Part shown: positions 35,114 to 44,243 of the stretch, piece after piece
Numbering within the stretch: the first letter of the stretch is position 1
How the letters are laid out: the number at the start of each line of letters is the position of its first letter
Notes under the pieces: generated by a model
The model's input: only the letters and a program-made list of their open reading frames with translations
What the model was told of the DNA's origin: nothing
The model's database searches: none
Made by a program: the position numbers and the translations under genes
DNA from: Massilia phyllostachyos
Lineage (GTDB): Bacteria; Pseudomonadota; Gammaproteobacteria; Burkholderiales; Burkholderiaceae_D
Direction: 5' to 3'
DNA length: 64,000 bases
NCBI RefSeq assembly: GCF_021044825.1
Contig: NZ_JAJNOC010000001.1
Span: forward strand, 868,001-932,000

Positions 35114-37133
35114 GCAGGCCGGCGCCGTCGGCGCGCAAGGTGCGGGCGAGGTAGCGTTTCACTTCCTCGTCCGCCGGCGGCGCCGGCGGGCCGCCCAGGT
35201 AGCGCTGCAGCATCCGCAGCAGCAGGTGGGCCTGGGCGCGCCGCGCCACCGGGCTGCGCGGATTGTGGCCCTCGTCCGGATCGACCAGCACGCTGACCGG
35301 TTTCTTCAAGCCCTGCAGCGTGGCCACGTAGTCGACCACCAGCTCCACCTCGATCTTCTCGTCCTTGCCGCTGGCGACCACCAGCAGCGGCGCGCGCACC
35401 CGGTCGGCCAGGCGGCGCGGGGCGTCGCGCGCGATCGCATCGGTGTGCGCCGGGTCGATGCCCAGCGTGGCCAGGGTCTGCCGGAATGGCGGCTGGCCGG
35501 GGCGCGGCGGCTCGGCGGCCGAGACGCGCAGCGTGTGCGCGAAGTCGGGCGTCGGCTGGGCCGCCATCCCGAAGCGGAACAGGCTTGGGGTGTGGGTCAG
35601 CGCCAGCAGTGTCGCATAGCCGCCGAAGGAGCCGCCGATGATGGCGAGGCGCTTCGGGTCGCCCACGCCCTGCGCCAGCAGCCAGCGTACCCCGTCGACG
35701 ATGTCGCGCTGGACCAGGCCGTTGCCGTAGTCGGCGCCCGGCGCCAGGGTGTAGCGCTCGCCGTAGCCGGTCGAGCCGCGGAAGTTCGGCTCGAACACGG
35801 CGAAGCCGCGGTTGGCCAGCATCTGCGAGATCGGGCCGTAGCCGCCGTCGACGTGGCCCCAGGGGCCGCCGTGGACCGCGGTGACCAGCGGCAGGCCGCG
35901 CGCCGGCAGGCCGCGCGGCAGGGTCAGGTAGCCGTGCACGGTCGTGCCGTCGGACGCCGGGTAGCGCAGCGCGATGCGTTCGGCAAGGTGCGCTTCGGCC
36001 GGCATCGTGGCGCGCGCGCGGACCTCGTCCAGCACCGGGCGGAAGGCATGCGTACGCAGGTCCAGCAGCCAGAAGCGCGCATGCGCGAGCCGGGCGCCGC
36101 GCTCGGCCAGCAGGCAGGAGTTCGCCGCGCAGGATTCGACCAGCAGGCCGCCGTCGGGGAAGCGCCGCCGGATCGCGGCTTCGATGCGCCGGCCTTGCTC
36201 GTCCAGGCCGGCCACGCGCAGCGCCGGTAGCTGGTAGGCGGCCAGCATCGGCTGGCCGGTCGTCGGCGAAGGGATCGTGGCGACCATGTCGGCCAGGCCT
36301 TGCGGGTCCTGGTGCAGCAGGCGGCGCGCGCCGCTGTCGAGGGCGATCTCCACCAGCGCCTCGCGGTCATCCGCATGCACGGTGCGCAGCAGGAGCCGCT
36401 TGCCGTCCGGCGACAGCGCCAGCGGCGCGCAGGTGCGCAGCGCTTTACAGCTGCCGAATTCGCGCCACGTAGCGCCATCGCGCCGCAACAGCGTCTGGCG
36501 GAAGTCCGCTTCCTGGCGCCGCAGCACCAGCGGCATGCCGTCCGGACCGGGCAGCCAGGCGCCCACGACGCCGGGGCCGTCGTACAGCACCGAGCGGGCG
36601 CCGTCGGCGGCGAGGCTGGTCAGGCGCGTCGTTCCGCGTACGCTGTCCTCGTGCTGGAGCACGACGTGGCGCGGCCGGGCGGTGTCGATTCCCAGCAGGC
36701 GTTCGCTGCCGTCCTTGGGGAAGGCGGCGATGCGGCCACCGGCGCCGTCGCGCACGCCGATCGCCGCCACGCCGCCGGCCTGGCTCACGAACAGCACCGC
36801 GCCGTCGCGCGACCACTGGATGCGGTCCTGCGGATCGAGGGCGAGCAGCGGGCGCGCGGCGCCGCCCGCCACCGGCATCACGCTCAGTTCAGCCTTGCCG
36901 TCGATCTCCTCGAGCCAGGCGAGCTGCGTGCCGTCGGGCGACAGGCGTACCTCGCGCAGCCGTTCCGGCGCATCGAACAGCGCGGGAGCGAGCAGCGGCG
37001 CCTTCGGCAGCGCGGCGTTGCGGGCAATCGCCTCGTCCAGCGGCGCGGCGTGGGCGTATGAGATGGCGAGCAGCAGCCCGGCCAGCAGGCGTGCGCCGGC
37101 CCGCGCCTTCGCGGCGCTATTCAAGAATCGCAT
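35100..37133 (-). CDS. S9-family prolyl oligopeptidase-like peptidase, exported
   Basis: A 677-residue protein with an N-terminal signal (LLAGLLLAISYAHA). A beta-propeller (about 30-400) is followed by an alpha/beta-hydrolase peptidase domain: nucleophile in GGSFGGYATLLA, oxyanion region AVHGGPWGHVDGGYG, acid in ASGKDEKIE, His in DPDEGHNPRSP. It is an acylaminoacyl-peptidase/dipeptidyl-peptidase relative acting on peptides in the periplasm. It lies 10 bases downstream of the ABC exporter genes on the same strand and may share their GntR control. Its end overlaps the convergent GH9-like gene by 14 bases. Confidence 0.9.
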   Translation of the reverse strand: MRFLNSAAKARAGARLLAGLLLAISYAHAAPLDEAIARNAALPKAPLLAPALFDAPERLREVRLSPDGTQLAWLEEIDGKAELSVMPVAGGAARPLLALDPQDRIQWSRDGAVLFVSQAGGVAAIGVRDGAGGRIAAFPKDGSERLLGIDTARPRHVVLQHEDSVRGTTRLTSLAADGARSVLYDGPGVVGAWLPGPDGMPLVLRRQEADFRQTLLRRDGATWREFGSCKALRTCAPLALSPDGKRLLLRTVHADDREALVEIALDSGARRLLHQDPQGLADMVATIPSPTTGQPMLAAYQLPALRVAGLDEQGRRIEAAIRRRFPDGGLLVESCAANSCLLAERGARLAHARFWLLDLRTHAFRPVLDEVRARATMPAEAHLAERIALRYPASDGTTVHGYLTLPRGLPARGLPLVTAVHGGPWGHVDGGYGPISQMLANRGFAVFEPNFRGSTGYGERYTLAPGADYGNGLVQRDIVDGVRWLLAQGVGDPKRLAIIGGSFGGYATLLALTHTPSLFRFGMAAQPTPDFAHTLRVSAAEPPRPGQPPFRQTLATLGIDPAHTDAIARDAPRRLADRVRAPLLVVASGKDEKIEVELVVDYVATLQGLKKPVSVLVDPDEGHNPRSPVARRAQAHLLLRMLQRYLGGPPAPPADEEVKRYLARTLRADGAGLLTGG

Positions 37134-37143
37134 GGAATCTCCT

Positions 37144-38985
37144 TTAGGCGTGTGCGGGGATGCCTGCTGCCGCCGGCTCGGGAATCGTGCGCGGCCGGCG
37201 CGGCAGGCGCGGCTCCAGGATCCACATGGCGGCCACGCCGGGCGGGCCGAGCACCAGCGCGGCGGCGGTCCAGGCCAGCCTGCGGCGCGGCCGATCCCCG
37301 CGCAGGCGCCAGGCGGCCAGCCCGGCCGACAGCAGGGAAGCCATCACCGCCGCGGCGAGCACGGCGCCGGGACGTCCGGCATCAAGAATCGGCGTCGACG
37401 GCGCATCCGCGATCTGGCCCTTGTCGAGCAGGCGTTCCGGCAACGTGGCGATTGCATGGACCACCGGCGAGAGCCACCAGTCGCGGTGCTCGAACAGCAG
37501 CGGGAAGTCGTGCGCGAGCTCGCGCACGGACACGGTCTGCACCCGGCCGGCCGTGTCGACGAACAGCACGTGCTGGCGCGAACCGGTCTCGCCCCAGGTC
37601 ATGCGGCGGCCGAAGTTGAACGACAGCAGGGTGCCGTCGAGCAGGCGCGCCACGTCCACCCGGCCAAGGTCGCCGAACGGGCCGGGCAGGGCGACGCTGT
37701 AGCGTTCTTCCATGCGCGCCTGCGGATCGGCGTTCCTGCGCAGGGCGATCAGGCGCTGGTTGGTCAGCACGAAGCCCTGGCGGCCCACTTCCTGGATGCC
37801 GCCGGTCAGGACCTCCGGTGCGCGCACCGACACCAGGGTGGTGGCGCGGCCGGTTTCGGTCTCCAGCTGCAGCAGGTGCTGGCGCGTCATCAGGAACTTG
37901 CCGGGGATGACCGGCACCGAATCGAAGGGTTGCGGGTCATTCATGCCGTTCATGCCGAACCAGCCGCGCGGCGCATCGGTGTGCATGTCGCGGCCCTCGT
38001 ACATCATATGGTCGTGGTTGAAGGTCCACATGATGTTGTGGGCGCCGTCGCCCCACTGGGTCTTGTCGAGATTCGCGATCGCCCCGCGCACCGGATGTGC
38101 GTAGCCTTCCGGCTCGACCTTGCCGACCTCCAGCAGCGCCAGCTGGCGGGTCCAATGCGCGGCGCGCGGATCGTGCGCGTCCTTCAGCGCGCGGCGCAGG
38201 TTGCCGGCGCCATCGGTGCGGATCAATTCGGTGCGGCCGCCGGGTGGCGGCACCGGGCGGTTGATCGGGCTCTGGCCGAGCAGCATCTGGCCGGTCTGGA
38301 AGACCGCCGCGCCGCCCCACAGCAGCAGGCAGTAGCAGCCCAGCACCAGCGGGATGCCGGCGGCGAGGCGGCCGGGCAGGCCGGCGGGCGGCGCGGTGCG
38401 GTCCGGCTTGAAGGCCGTCCAGGCCAGCGCCGCCATCACGGCCACGCCCAGCAGCGCCGGGAGCAGCAGCGCGGCGCCGGAAGCCAGGTGCCAGCTCAGG
38501 AGCACGGGCACGAACAGCACCACGAAGGCGCCGCGGCGGCCGCTCAGCATCAGGTAGGCGCCGCCCAGCCAGGCGGTAAAGCTGGTGAGCAGCAGGTGCA
38601 GCGGAATCAGGTAATGGCGCGCGTCCACGGTGTTGCCCGTGTACTGGTCGATGCCGGCGATCACCAGCAGGGCCGGCAGGGCGACCACGAACACCAGCAC
38701 GGCGAACGAGGCCAGCGCCAGCGCGCCAAAGATGCGGCTTGGTGGGAGCGGGCGGTGCATCAGCCACAGCCAGCGGCTGGGCTGGCGGTAGCCGCTGAAC
38801 TGGAATACCGCGAAGGCGAGTCCGGCGACCGCGCTGACCAGCAGGAACAGGGTCTGCCCCTGCCATTGCTGCTGCAGCGGTTCGGCCACGCGGGTGGAGA
38901 ACTGCAGCAGCACCAGCCAGACGGCGGCCGCGATGCAGGCCAGGTTGCGGAAGCGCCGGCACTCGGCGATGAACAGGTCTTTCAT
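37144..38985 (-). CDS. ABC-2-type exporter permease with large extracytoplasmic insert
   Basis: A 613-residue membrane protein. Six or so helices fill residues 15-275, a soluble domain of roughly 280 residues follows (beta-rich, e.g. FVLTNQRLIALRRNADPQ, HVLFVDTAGRVQTVSVREL), and one or two final helices with a basic tail end it. The start MKDLFIAECRRFRNL at 38985 lies 12 bases after the ATPase gene. The cytoplasmic start and helix pattern fit ABC-2 exporters; the big insert is unusual and may be a propeller-like periplasmic domain. Substrate unknown. Confidence 0.75.
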   Translation of the reverse strand: MKDLFIAECRRFRNLACIAAAVWLVLLQFSTRVAEPLQQQWQGQTLFLLVSAVAGLAFAVFQFSGYRQPSRWLWLMHRPLPPSRIFGALALASFAVLVFVVALPALLVIAGIDQYTGNTVDARHYLIPLHLLLTSFTAWLGGAYLMLSGRRGAFVVLFVPVLLSWHLASGAALLLPALLGVAVMAALAWTAFKPDRTAPPAGLPGRLAAGIPLVLGCYCLLLWGGAAVFQTGQMLLGQSPINRPVPPPGGRTELIRTDGAGNLRRALKDAHDPRAAHWTRQLALLEVGKVEPEGYAHPVRGAIANLDKTQWGDGAHNIMWTFNHDHMMYEGRDMHTDAPRGWFGMNGMNDPQPFDSVPVIPGKFLMTRQHLLQLETETGRATTLVSVRAPEVLTGGIQEVGRQGFVLTNQRLIALRRNADPQARMEERYSVALPGPFGDLGRVDVARLLDGTLLSFNFGRRMTWGETGSRQHVLFVDTAGRVQTVSVRELAHDFPLLFEHRDWWLSPVVHAIATLPERLLDKGQIADAPSTPILDAGRPGAVLAAAVMASLLSAGLAAWRLRGDRPRRRLAWTAAALVLGPPGVAAMWILEPRLPRRPRTIPEPAAAGIPAHA

Positions 38986-38996
38986 GGCGCGCTCTT

Positions 38997-39914
38997 TCAG
39001 GCTGCTGCGGACAAGGGAGGAACGCCGGCATGGCCGCGCGCGAGGAAGCCGTTGACGGCGCGGTCCAGGCTCACCGGCATGCACTGGGCCGTGCGCGCGC
39101 CCATCAGGCGCAGCCGCGCGCCGAAGTCCTCGCCGCCGTCGAACACCACCAGGTGGGTCAGGCCATCGATGACGCGCAGTTCCAGCACGCCGGGCAGGTG
39201 CCCCGCATCCGGTTGCTTGAACGGGAAGTCGGCGATCCACAACGCCACGCGCTCGCAGAAGTCGCCCGGCGGCGACATGTGGCGCAGCACGCCGCGCTCC
39301 ATGATCACGAGGTTGTCGGCCACGCGCTCGATCTCTTCCATCTGGTGGGAGCAGTAGACGACGGTGGCGCCGTCGTCCAGGCTCGTTTGCAGCAGGGCGT
39401 CGAGGAAGGCGCGCTTGGCGACGACGTCCAGGCCGAGCGTGGGCTCGTCGAGGATCAGGAGTTCCGGACCCTGGGCCAGGGCCAGCGCCAGGCTGACGCC
39501 GGCGCGTTCGCCGCGTGACAGCTCCCCGATCTTCTGGGCGTCGCCGACGTTGAAGTTGGCCAGCACCTGGCGGTAGCGCGTTTCGCTCCAGCCGGCATAC
39601 AGGCGGCCCTGCATGGCGGCCAGCTCGCGCACCCGCATCCAGGCGGGCAGCGTATGTTCTTCGTTGACGAAGCCGATGCGCGCCCGCAGTTGCGGCGGGA
39701 TCGCGCGGCTGTCGCAGCCGAGCACCCTGGCGCTGCCGCTGTCGGCGCAGGCGAAGCCCAGCAGGACGCGGAACAGGGTGGACTTGCCGGCGCCGTTGGC
39801 GCCGACGATGGCGTGCACGCCGCCGCGCGCCAGGCGCAGCGACAGCTTGTCGATGGCCTGCTTGCCGCGGTAGGCCAGGTTCAGGTCCGCGGTTTCGATG
39901 ACGTGGTCGTTCAT
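38997..39914 (-). CDS. ABC exporter ATP-binding protein (YtrB/CcmA type)
   Basis: A 305-residue ATPase: Walker A GANGAGKST (about 39-47), signature LSRGERAG, Walker B LLILDEPTLGLD, switch His in VVYCSHQMEEIE. An extra C-terminal domain of about 90 residues is present. With the permease downstream and the YtrA-like repressor upstream it forms a three-gene regulated exporter similar in layout to the ytr operon of Gram-positive bacteria. Confidence 0.9.
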   Translation of the reverse strand: MNDHVIETADLNLAYRGKQAIDKLSLRLARGGVHAIVGANGAGKSTLFRVLLGFACADSGSARVLGCDSRAIPPQLRARIGFVNEEHTLPAWMRVRELAAMQGRLYAGWSETRYRQVLANFNVGDAQKIGELSRGERAGVSLALALAQGPELLILDEPTLGLDVVAKRAFLDALLQTSLDDGATVVYCSHQMEEIERVADNLVIMERGVLRHMSPPGDFCERVALWIADFPFKQPDAGHLPGVLELRVIDGLTHLVVFDGGEDFGARLRLMGARTAQCMPVSLDRAVNGFLARGHAGVPPLSAAA

Positions 39915-39925
39915 GGGGCGGCTCC

Positions 39926-40336
39926 TCAGGCGACCTTGCGCGGCAGGCAGGCGGCCAGCTCGGCTTCGACGCGGCCGAGCACTTCGGCGCTGGAGTAGCC
40001 GAGGCCGATCACGTCGCCGGTGAAGCGGTCGACGGCGTCATCGAGACGGCGCGCGCGCTCGGCGTCGGACAGCAGCTGGCGCGGCGGCAGCACGAAGAGC
40101 CCGAGGCCAGCGCGCGATTCGACCCAGCCGCCCGAGGCCAGCTCGCCGTAGGCCTTGGCCACCGTGTTCGGATTGATCGACAGTTGCTGGGCCAGGCCGC
40201 GCACGCTGGGCAGGGCGGCGCCGACCGGCAGCTCGCCGCTTGCGATCAGGCGGCGCACGCCGTCGACGATCTGGCGGTTGATCGGCCGGGTATCGCCGGT
40301 GGCGATGTTCAGCATCAAGGGGGTACGGCGGCTCAT
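39926..40336 (-). CDS. GntR-family repressor, YtrA subfamily
   Basis: A 136-residue protein: winged HTH of GntR type (INRQIVDGVRRLIASGELPV, LPSVRGLAQQLSINPNTVAK, GLGLFVLPP) and a short helical C-terminal dimerisation tail, as in YtrA. It heads the operon that encodes the ABC exporter and is likely autoregulatory through the palindrome at 40351-40373, which lies 15 bases upstream of its start. Inducer unknown. Confidence 0.9.
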   Translation of the reverse strand: MSRRTPLMLNIATGDTRPINRQIVDGVRRLIASGELPVGAALPSVRGLAQQLSINPNTVAKAYGELASGGWVESRAGLGLFVLPPRQLLSDAERARRLDDAVDRFTGDVIGLGYSSAEVLGRVEAELAACLPRKVA

Positions 40337-40350
40337 GGGGGGGCTCCTGA

Positions 40351-40373
40351 CTGTACTATTACACGTAGTACAG
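40351..40373 (-). promoter_or_regulatory. Palindromic operator for the YtrA-like repressor
   Basis: Arms ctgtact and agtacag separated by nine bases (attacacgt), directly upstream of the GntR gene. Size and position are typical for YtrA-type operators overlapping the operon promoter. Confidence 0.7.
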
Positions 40374-40515
40374 TAGCATCCGGTTTCCCAGGCGTCAACA
40401 TATGCATGGGCTTTTGGGAAGCGCGGCGATTACCTGCGACGTCATTGTCGGCAGTGCAGGTCAACGGGATACTTCGGTGGAACAACCCGCTCCCGATTTT
40501 CAAAGGATACGAACC

Positions 40516-40836
40516 ATGACTGCCTATGCCGTTGGCTTACTAAAGGACATCAATATGGGGCCGGACATCGTCCAGTACCTCGAACGGATCGACGCGACGC
40601 TGGCGCCGTATCGCGGCCGCTTCCTGCTGCATGGAGAGAAGCCGGAAGTGCTCGAGGGCAGCCTGGAGCAGGACGTCGTCGTGATCGAATTCCCCGATCT
40701 CGACCATGCGCGCGCCTGGTATCGCTCGCCGGCCTACCATGACATCCTGCCGCTGCGCACAAGGAACGCGACCAGCACCGTGTTCCTGGTCGACGGGTTG
40801 CCGGCGGATCACCTGGCGACCGACATCCTGGCATAG
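40516..40836 (+). CDS. DUF1330 family protein
   Basis: A 106-residue cytoplasmic protein of the DUF1330 dimeric alpha-beta barrel family (YAVGLLKDINMGPDIVQYLE, GEKPEVLEG, VVVIEFPDLDHARAWYRSP). No defined function. ATG 40516 follows AAAGGAT. The spacer to the divergent GntR gene carries the operator. Confidence 0.8.
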   Translation: MTAYAVGLLKDINMGPDIVQYLERIDATLAPYRGRFLLHGEKPEVLEGSLEQDVVVIEFPDLDHARAWYRSPAYHDILPLRTRNATSTVFLVDGLPADHLATDILA

Positions 40837-40965
40837 CTGCCCAATGTTCCCGGCACTGCAAGGCAGCGGCTTGCGCCGGCATGAGCGGTCGCGAAGTCGG
40901 TGCAGTACCGTACCGACCGCTGCGGGACAAGGACGTATGTTGAAACCCTGACTGGAGGATTTCAA

Positions 40966-41445
40966 ATGCAACGATACGCAGCAGCAGTGACGGGCGGCCT
41001 GATCGCCGGCGTGCTGACGACCGCCGTCATGGTCGCCGGGCGCAAGAGCGGCCTGTTGACCAAGACGCTCGACCGCGATGCGGTCGACTGGATCGACGAC
41101 CTCACCGGCTCGCGCGAGGTGATCGGCGACACCGGCACCAGCATCGTGGAATTCACCAACCATCTGGGCGCGTCGGCGGCGTTCGCGCTGGCGGTGCCGA
41201 AGCTGCGCGAGGCGGCGCCGTCGCTGTCGCCGGTTGCGATCGGCGCGCTGTACGGCACCGCGCTGTACGCGGTGAACATCGGCGCCATCGCGCCGCTGCT
41301 CGGCATCACCGAAGGCGAGGTCAAGGCGGGGCCGCGCAAGGCGAGCGAACGCTGGGCGGTGCACGTGCTGCAGGCGGTGGCGACGGCGGTGCTGGCGGAG
41401 CGGCTGGAGGACAGGCCGGCAGGTCACGCTTCGCGCGCCGTGTAG
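40966..41445 (+). CDS. Hypothetical inner-membrane protein
   Basis: A 159-residue protein with about three to four hydrophobic helices (AAAVTGGLIAGVLTTAVMVA at the start, VAIGALYGTALYAVNIGAIA, VLQAVATAVLAERL at the end). It resembles small YagU/DUF1440-like membrane proteins, but the match is uncertain. CTGGAGG at 40952-40958 supports ATG 40966. Its last 22 bases overlap the convergent LRR gene. Confidence 0.65.
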   Translation: MQRYAAAVTGGLIAGVLTTAVMVAGRKSGLLTKTLDRDAVDWIDDLTGSREVIGDTGTSIVEFTNHLGASAAFALAVPKLREAAPSLSPVAIGALYGTALYAVNIGAIAPLLGITEGEVKAGPRKASERWAVHVLQAVATAVLAERLEDRPAGHASRAV

Positions 41446-42425
41446 CCCATTGCGGCCAGGCGCTCCTGGATGATCGTGTCCTGTCCTCGCTTCCCGGTAT
41501 GAAACGCCAGGGTGCGCAGGGACGCGGGAAAGTCCTGTTCGATGAACGCGTCGACGTCGATGCGCGTCTTGTAGATGCGCAGATGACGCAGCCGCGCCAG
41601 GTGGGCGAGGCCATCGAGGCGGCCGAGGTTCTGGCAATTCAGGATCTCGAGGGTTTCCAGTCTGCCCAGGCGCTCGCCGACATCCAGGTGCCGGAGCTGG
41701 AGCTGGTCGTCGATCGTCAAGCGTTGGAGGTTGACGAAGTCCTTCAGGTTGTCGAAGCTGCCGAACCCCCTGACCCGGACGATCTCCAGCGATGTGCCGG
41801 CGAAGTCGTGGACTTCGTCCAGGCTGGCGCGTCCGCCCAGCAGCAGGCGTAGTTCATCCAGGCAGGGCAGGAGATTGACGAATCCGATCGGGGCGCTCGC
41901 GGGCAGGTTGAGCGACAGGCGCGTCAAGGCGCGGGCTTGTCCGACCGCGGCGAGGTTCCTGGTATGTCCGCCGATGAACAGGCTCTCCAGCATGCGGTAG
42001 GCGGACAAGGCCGCAAGGTCCAGGTTCTTGCGCCTGGTCTGGGCGAGGGTCAGGGCCGACAGGCGATGCAGGTTGTCCCAGCAGAGGAAATCCATGTCGT
42101 CGAGCTCGAAGATGCCGACACTCAGTTCCGAGAGGTGTTCGAGCTCCTTCAGGGTGTCGAAGTTGCTCACCTTCGTCAGGCAGTCCAGGTACAGGTTCCT
42201 GACCGCGCCCAGGTGGCGCAGGTGCGCGCAATCGAAGGCCTTGAAGTAGTGGCCGTAGAAACGCACGCACAGCTTGTCGCCCAGCGCCTTGCACTGCTCG
42301 TTGAGGAAGGCAAGGGAGGCGGGCGTGTAGACCGGTTCCACGTATTGCACGGTCACCGTCTGGCCGGCCTGGACGGCTTGCCGGATCTGGTCGAAGTCGG
42401 ACTCCTGCGGATTGTCGATGCGCAT
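41424..42425 (-). CDS. Leucine-rich-repeat-like protein
   Basis: A 333-residue protein without signal peptide. From about residue 85 onward it has irregular 20-24-residue leucine-rich units (LKELEHLSELSVGIFELDDM, LHRLSALTLAQTRRKNLDLA, LARLRHLRIYKTRIDVDAFI) as in internalin-type folds. The first 80 residues are mixed alpha-beta. Function unknown; LRR proteins usually bind other proteins. It ends 12 bases after the YdeI-like gene on the same strand. Confidence 0.72.
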   Translation of the reverse strand: MRIDNPQESDFDQIRQAVQAGQTVTVQYVEPVYTPASLAFLNEQCKALGDKLCVRFYGHYFKAFDCAHLRHLGAVRNLYLDCLTKVSNFDTLKELEHLSELSVGIFELDDMDFLCWDNLHRLSALTLAQTRRKNLDLAALSAYRMLESLFIGGHTRNLAAVGQARALTRLSLNLPASAPIGFVNLLPCLDELRLLLGGRASLDEVHDFAGTSLEIVRVRGFGSFDNLKDFVNLQRLTIDDQLQLRHLDVGERLGRLETLEILNCQNLGRLDGLAHLARLRHLRIYKTRIDVDAFIEQDFPASLRTLAFHTGKRGQDTIIQERLAAMGYTAREA

Positions 42426-42436
42426 GCACGGTCTTC

Positions 42437-43006
42437 TCAGCTCAGGCGCTTGCCGGCCGCGCAGGCTTGCATGAGCTGAGCGAGCCGGCCCGCGCGCGTT
42501 TCTTCCTTCTTCGCGTTCGTGATCCAGTGCAGGATGGTCTTGCGGTAGCCGGGTGGGCAGGCCTCGAAATAATCCCAGGCCGCCGGTTCGCGCCGGAAGC
42601 GTTCACGTTCGGCTTCCGATAACGCCGGCAGGTCGCTGCGCTCGTGCGAATAGACTCCGGACTTCGCCTCCGAACGCAGCGCAAAGGCGGCTTCGCCGGC
42701 CGGCAGCATCTTCCCCTGCGCGCGCAGCGCGTCCATCTTGGCGATGTTCACCACGCTCCAGATCGACGAGGGCTTGCGCGGCGTGAAGCGGATCGAATAG
42801 GTATCGTCGTCGATGCGGCGGCGCACGCCGTCGATCCAGCCGAAGCACAGGGCTTCGTCGACCGACTCCGGCCAGCGCATGCAGGGCTTGCCGCTGCCGA
42901 CCTTGTGGAAGCCGACCAGCAGTTCGGTTTCGTTGGCGGCGTGCTGTTCCAGCCAGGCGCGGAAAGCCTGGGCATCGGCGAAGAAGGTCGGGGTCATGGC
43001 GGACAT
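42437..43006 (-). CDS. YdeI/OmpD-associated family protein
   Basis: About 189 residues. A YdeI-type N-terminal domain (FRAWLEQHAANETELLVGFH, PCMRWPESVDEALCFGWIDG, DDDTYSIRFTPRKPSSIWS) and the conserved C-terminal helical part (YFEACPPGYRKTILHWITNA KKEETRAGRL). Members are described as bacteriocin-protection or stress-related proteins with unclear mechanism. Start is ATG 43006 or 42997, overlapping the end of the LysR gene, so co-expression is likely. Confidence 0.85.
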   Translation of the reverse strand: MSAMTPTFFADAQAFRAWLEQHAANETELLVGFHKVGSGKPCMRWPESVDEALCFGWIDGVRRRIDDDTYSIRFTPRKPSSIWSVVNIAKMDALRAQGKMLPAGEAAFALRSEAKSGVYSHERSDLPALSEAERERFRREPAAWDYFEACPPGYRKTILHWITNAKKEETRAGRLAQLMQACAAGKRLS

Positions 43007-43902
43007 GATGCGGGCAGTTCGATGGCGGTGCGCAGGAAATCGAACATCGCCTTCATGCGGCCCAGGTAGCGGGTGTCGGGGTGGGCCAGCACCCACAGGC
43101 CGATGTCGAGTTCCGGCAGCGGGCCGTCCAGCAGCGTGGCCTGCGGATGGTCGCGCATCACCGCCAGCGGCACGACGCCGACCCCGAGGCCGTTCACCAC
43201 GGCGCCCGCTACCGCGAGCAGGTTGCCGACCTTGTGGCGCGGCGCGGCCTGCGGGTAGTGCTCGCGGCGCCAACCCTGCGAGGGGTGGTCGGGCAAGCTG
43301 TCGTCGAGCGTGATCCAGTCCATCTCGCCGTAGTGCTTTCCTTCCGGCTGCGCCGCCAGGTAGTCCGTGCCGGCGTAGACCGCCGAGCGCATCGTGCCGA
43401 GCCGGATGCCGACCAGGTGCTCGGGCGGGTCGTTGGTGACGCGGATGGCGATGTCGGCTTCGCGCTGGCTCAGGTTGACGAGCACGTTGGTGGTCGCCAG
43501 CTCCAGGTCGATGCGCGGGTGCTGGGCGGTGAAGCGCGCCAGCACCGGCAGCAGGACCGCGTGCAGCAGCGTGTCGGTGAGGGTGATGCGCAGCAGGCCC
43601 GAAGGCTCGCTGGCCTGGTGGAAGGCGGCCTCCCGCGCTTCCTCGAGCTGGGTCTCGATGCGTTCGGCGTGGCTGGCCAGCACGCGGCCCAGTTCCGTCG
43701 CCGTGTAGCCCTGGCGGCTGCGGTCGAACAGCAGCTCGCCGATGTCCTTCTCGATGCGCTTGATGGCGCGGAAGACCGTGGAGGTGTCGACCTTCAGGCG
43801 CTCGGCGGCGCCGGCCAGGGTGCGGCCGCGGTGCAGGGCAAGCACCAGTTCCAGGTCCTGCAGGCCGAGTTGCGATTGCAGCTGTGCATAGGATGGTTTC
43901 AT
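42994..43902 (-). CDS. LysR-family transcriptional regulator
   Basis: A 302-residue regulator. The HTH (LVLALHRGRTLAGAAERLKV then DTSTVFRAIKRIEKDIG) is followed by an effector domain (LLRITLTDTLLHAVLLPVLA). It is divergent from the truncated DoxX-like gene by 71 bases, the classic arrangement for control of a LysR target, and overlaps the YdeI-like gene downstream. Confidence 0.9.
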   Translation of the reverse strand: MKPSYAQLQSQLGLQDLELVLALHRGRTLAGAAERLKVDTSTVFRAIKRIEKDIGELLFDRSRQGYTATELGRVLASHAERIETQLEEAREAAFHQASEPSGLLRITLTDTLLHAVLLPVLARFTAQHPRIDLELATTNVLVNLSQREADIAIRVTNDPPEHLVGIRLGTMRSAVYAGTDYLAAQPEGKHYGEMDWITLDDSLPDHPSQGWRREHYPQAAPRHKVGNLLAVAGAVVNGLGVGVVPLAVMRDHPQATLLDGPLPELDIGLWVLAHPDTRYLGRMKAMFDFLRTAIELPASCPP

Positions 43903-43973
43903 GGATGCCTATTTTATATGCGTCCATGCATCGATAGAGTGAGGACTCCACTATCCACTTCGAAGGAGCCGCC

Positions 43974-44243
43974 ATGAACCAATCCGTCCACCTTGCCGCG
44001 CTGCTGTTGCGCCTGACTCTCGGCGCCCTGTCGTTGGCGCTCGGATTCCTGACGCTGGCGGCGCTCGCCAGTGGGCCATTCGCGCTGGCGCTCATGGCGC
44101 AAGGCTTGCCGTTGCCCTTGAGCTGGCCCGCCGTCCTGGCGGAATTCGGCAGCGCGCTGGTGTTTCTCGGCCTGCATGCGCCGCGGCCGCGCCGTGTTGC
44201 CGGCCGCGCCAGGGCTGGGCTCGTGTCCGAATGTCAGACCTGA
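43974..44243 (+). CDS. DoxX-like membrane protein, probably truncated
   Basis: 89 residues with two to three hydrophobic helices (LAALLLRLTLGALSLALGFL, LPLPLSWPAVLAEFGSALVF). It resembles the first half of DoxX/YphA-type proteins, which normally have four helices and about 130-140 residues. The frame ends inside a dispersed repeat (44223-44247), which contributes the last residues (SECQT). GAAGGAGCCGCC precedes ATG 43974. Whether the short product is functional is unclear. Confidence 0.6.
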   Translation: MNQSVHLAALLLRLTLGALSLALGFLTLAALASGPFALALMAQGLPLPLSWPAVLAEFGSALVFLGLHAPRPRRVAGRARAGLVSECQT

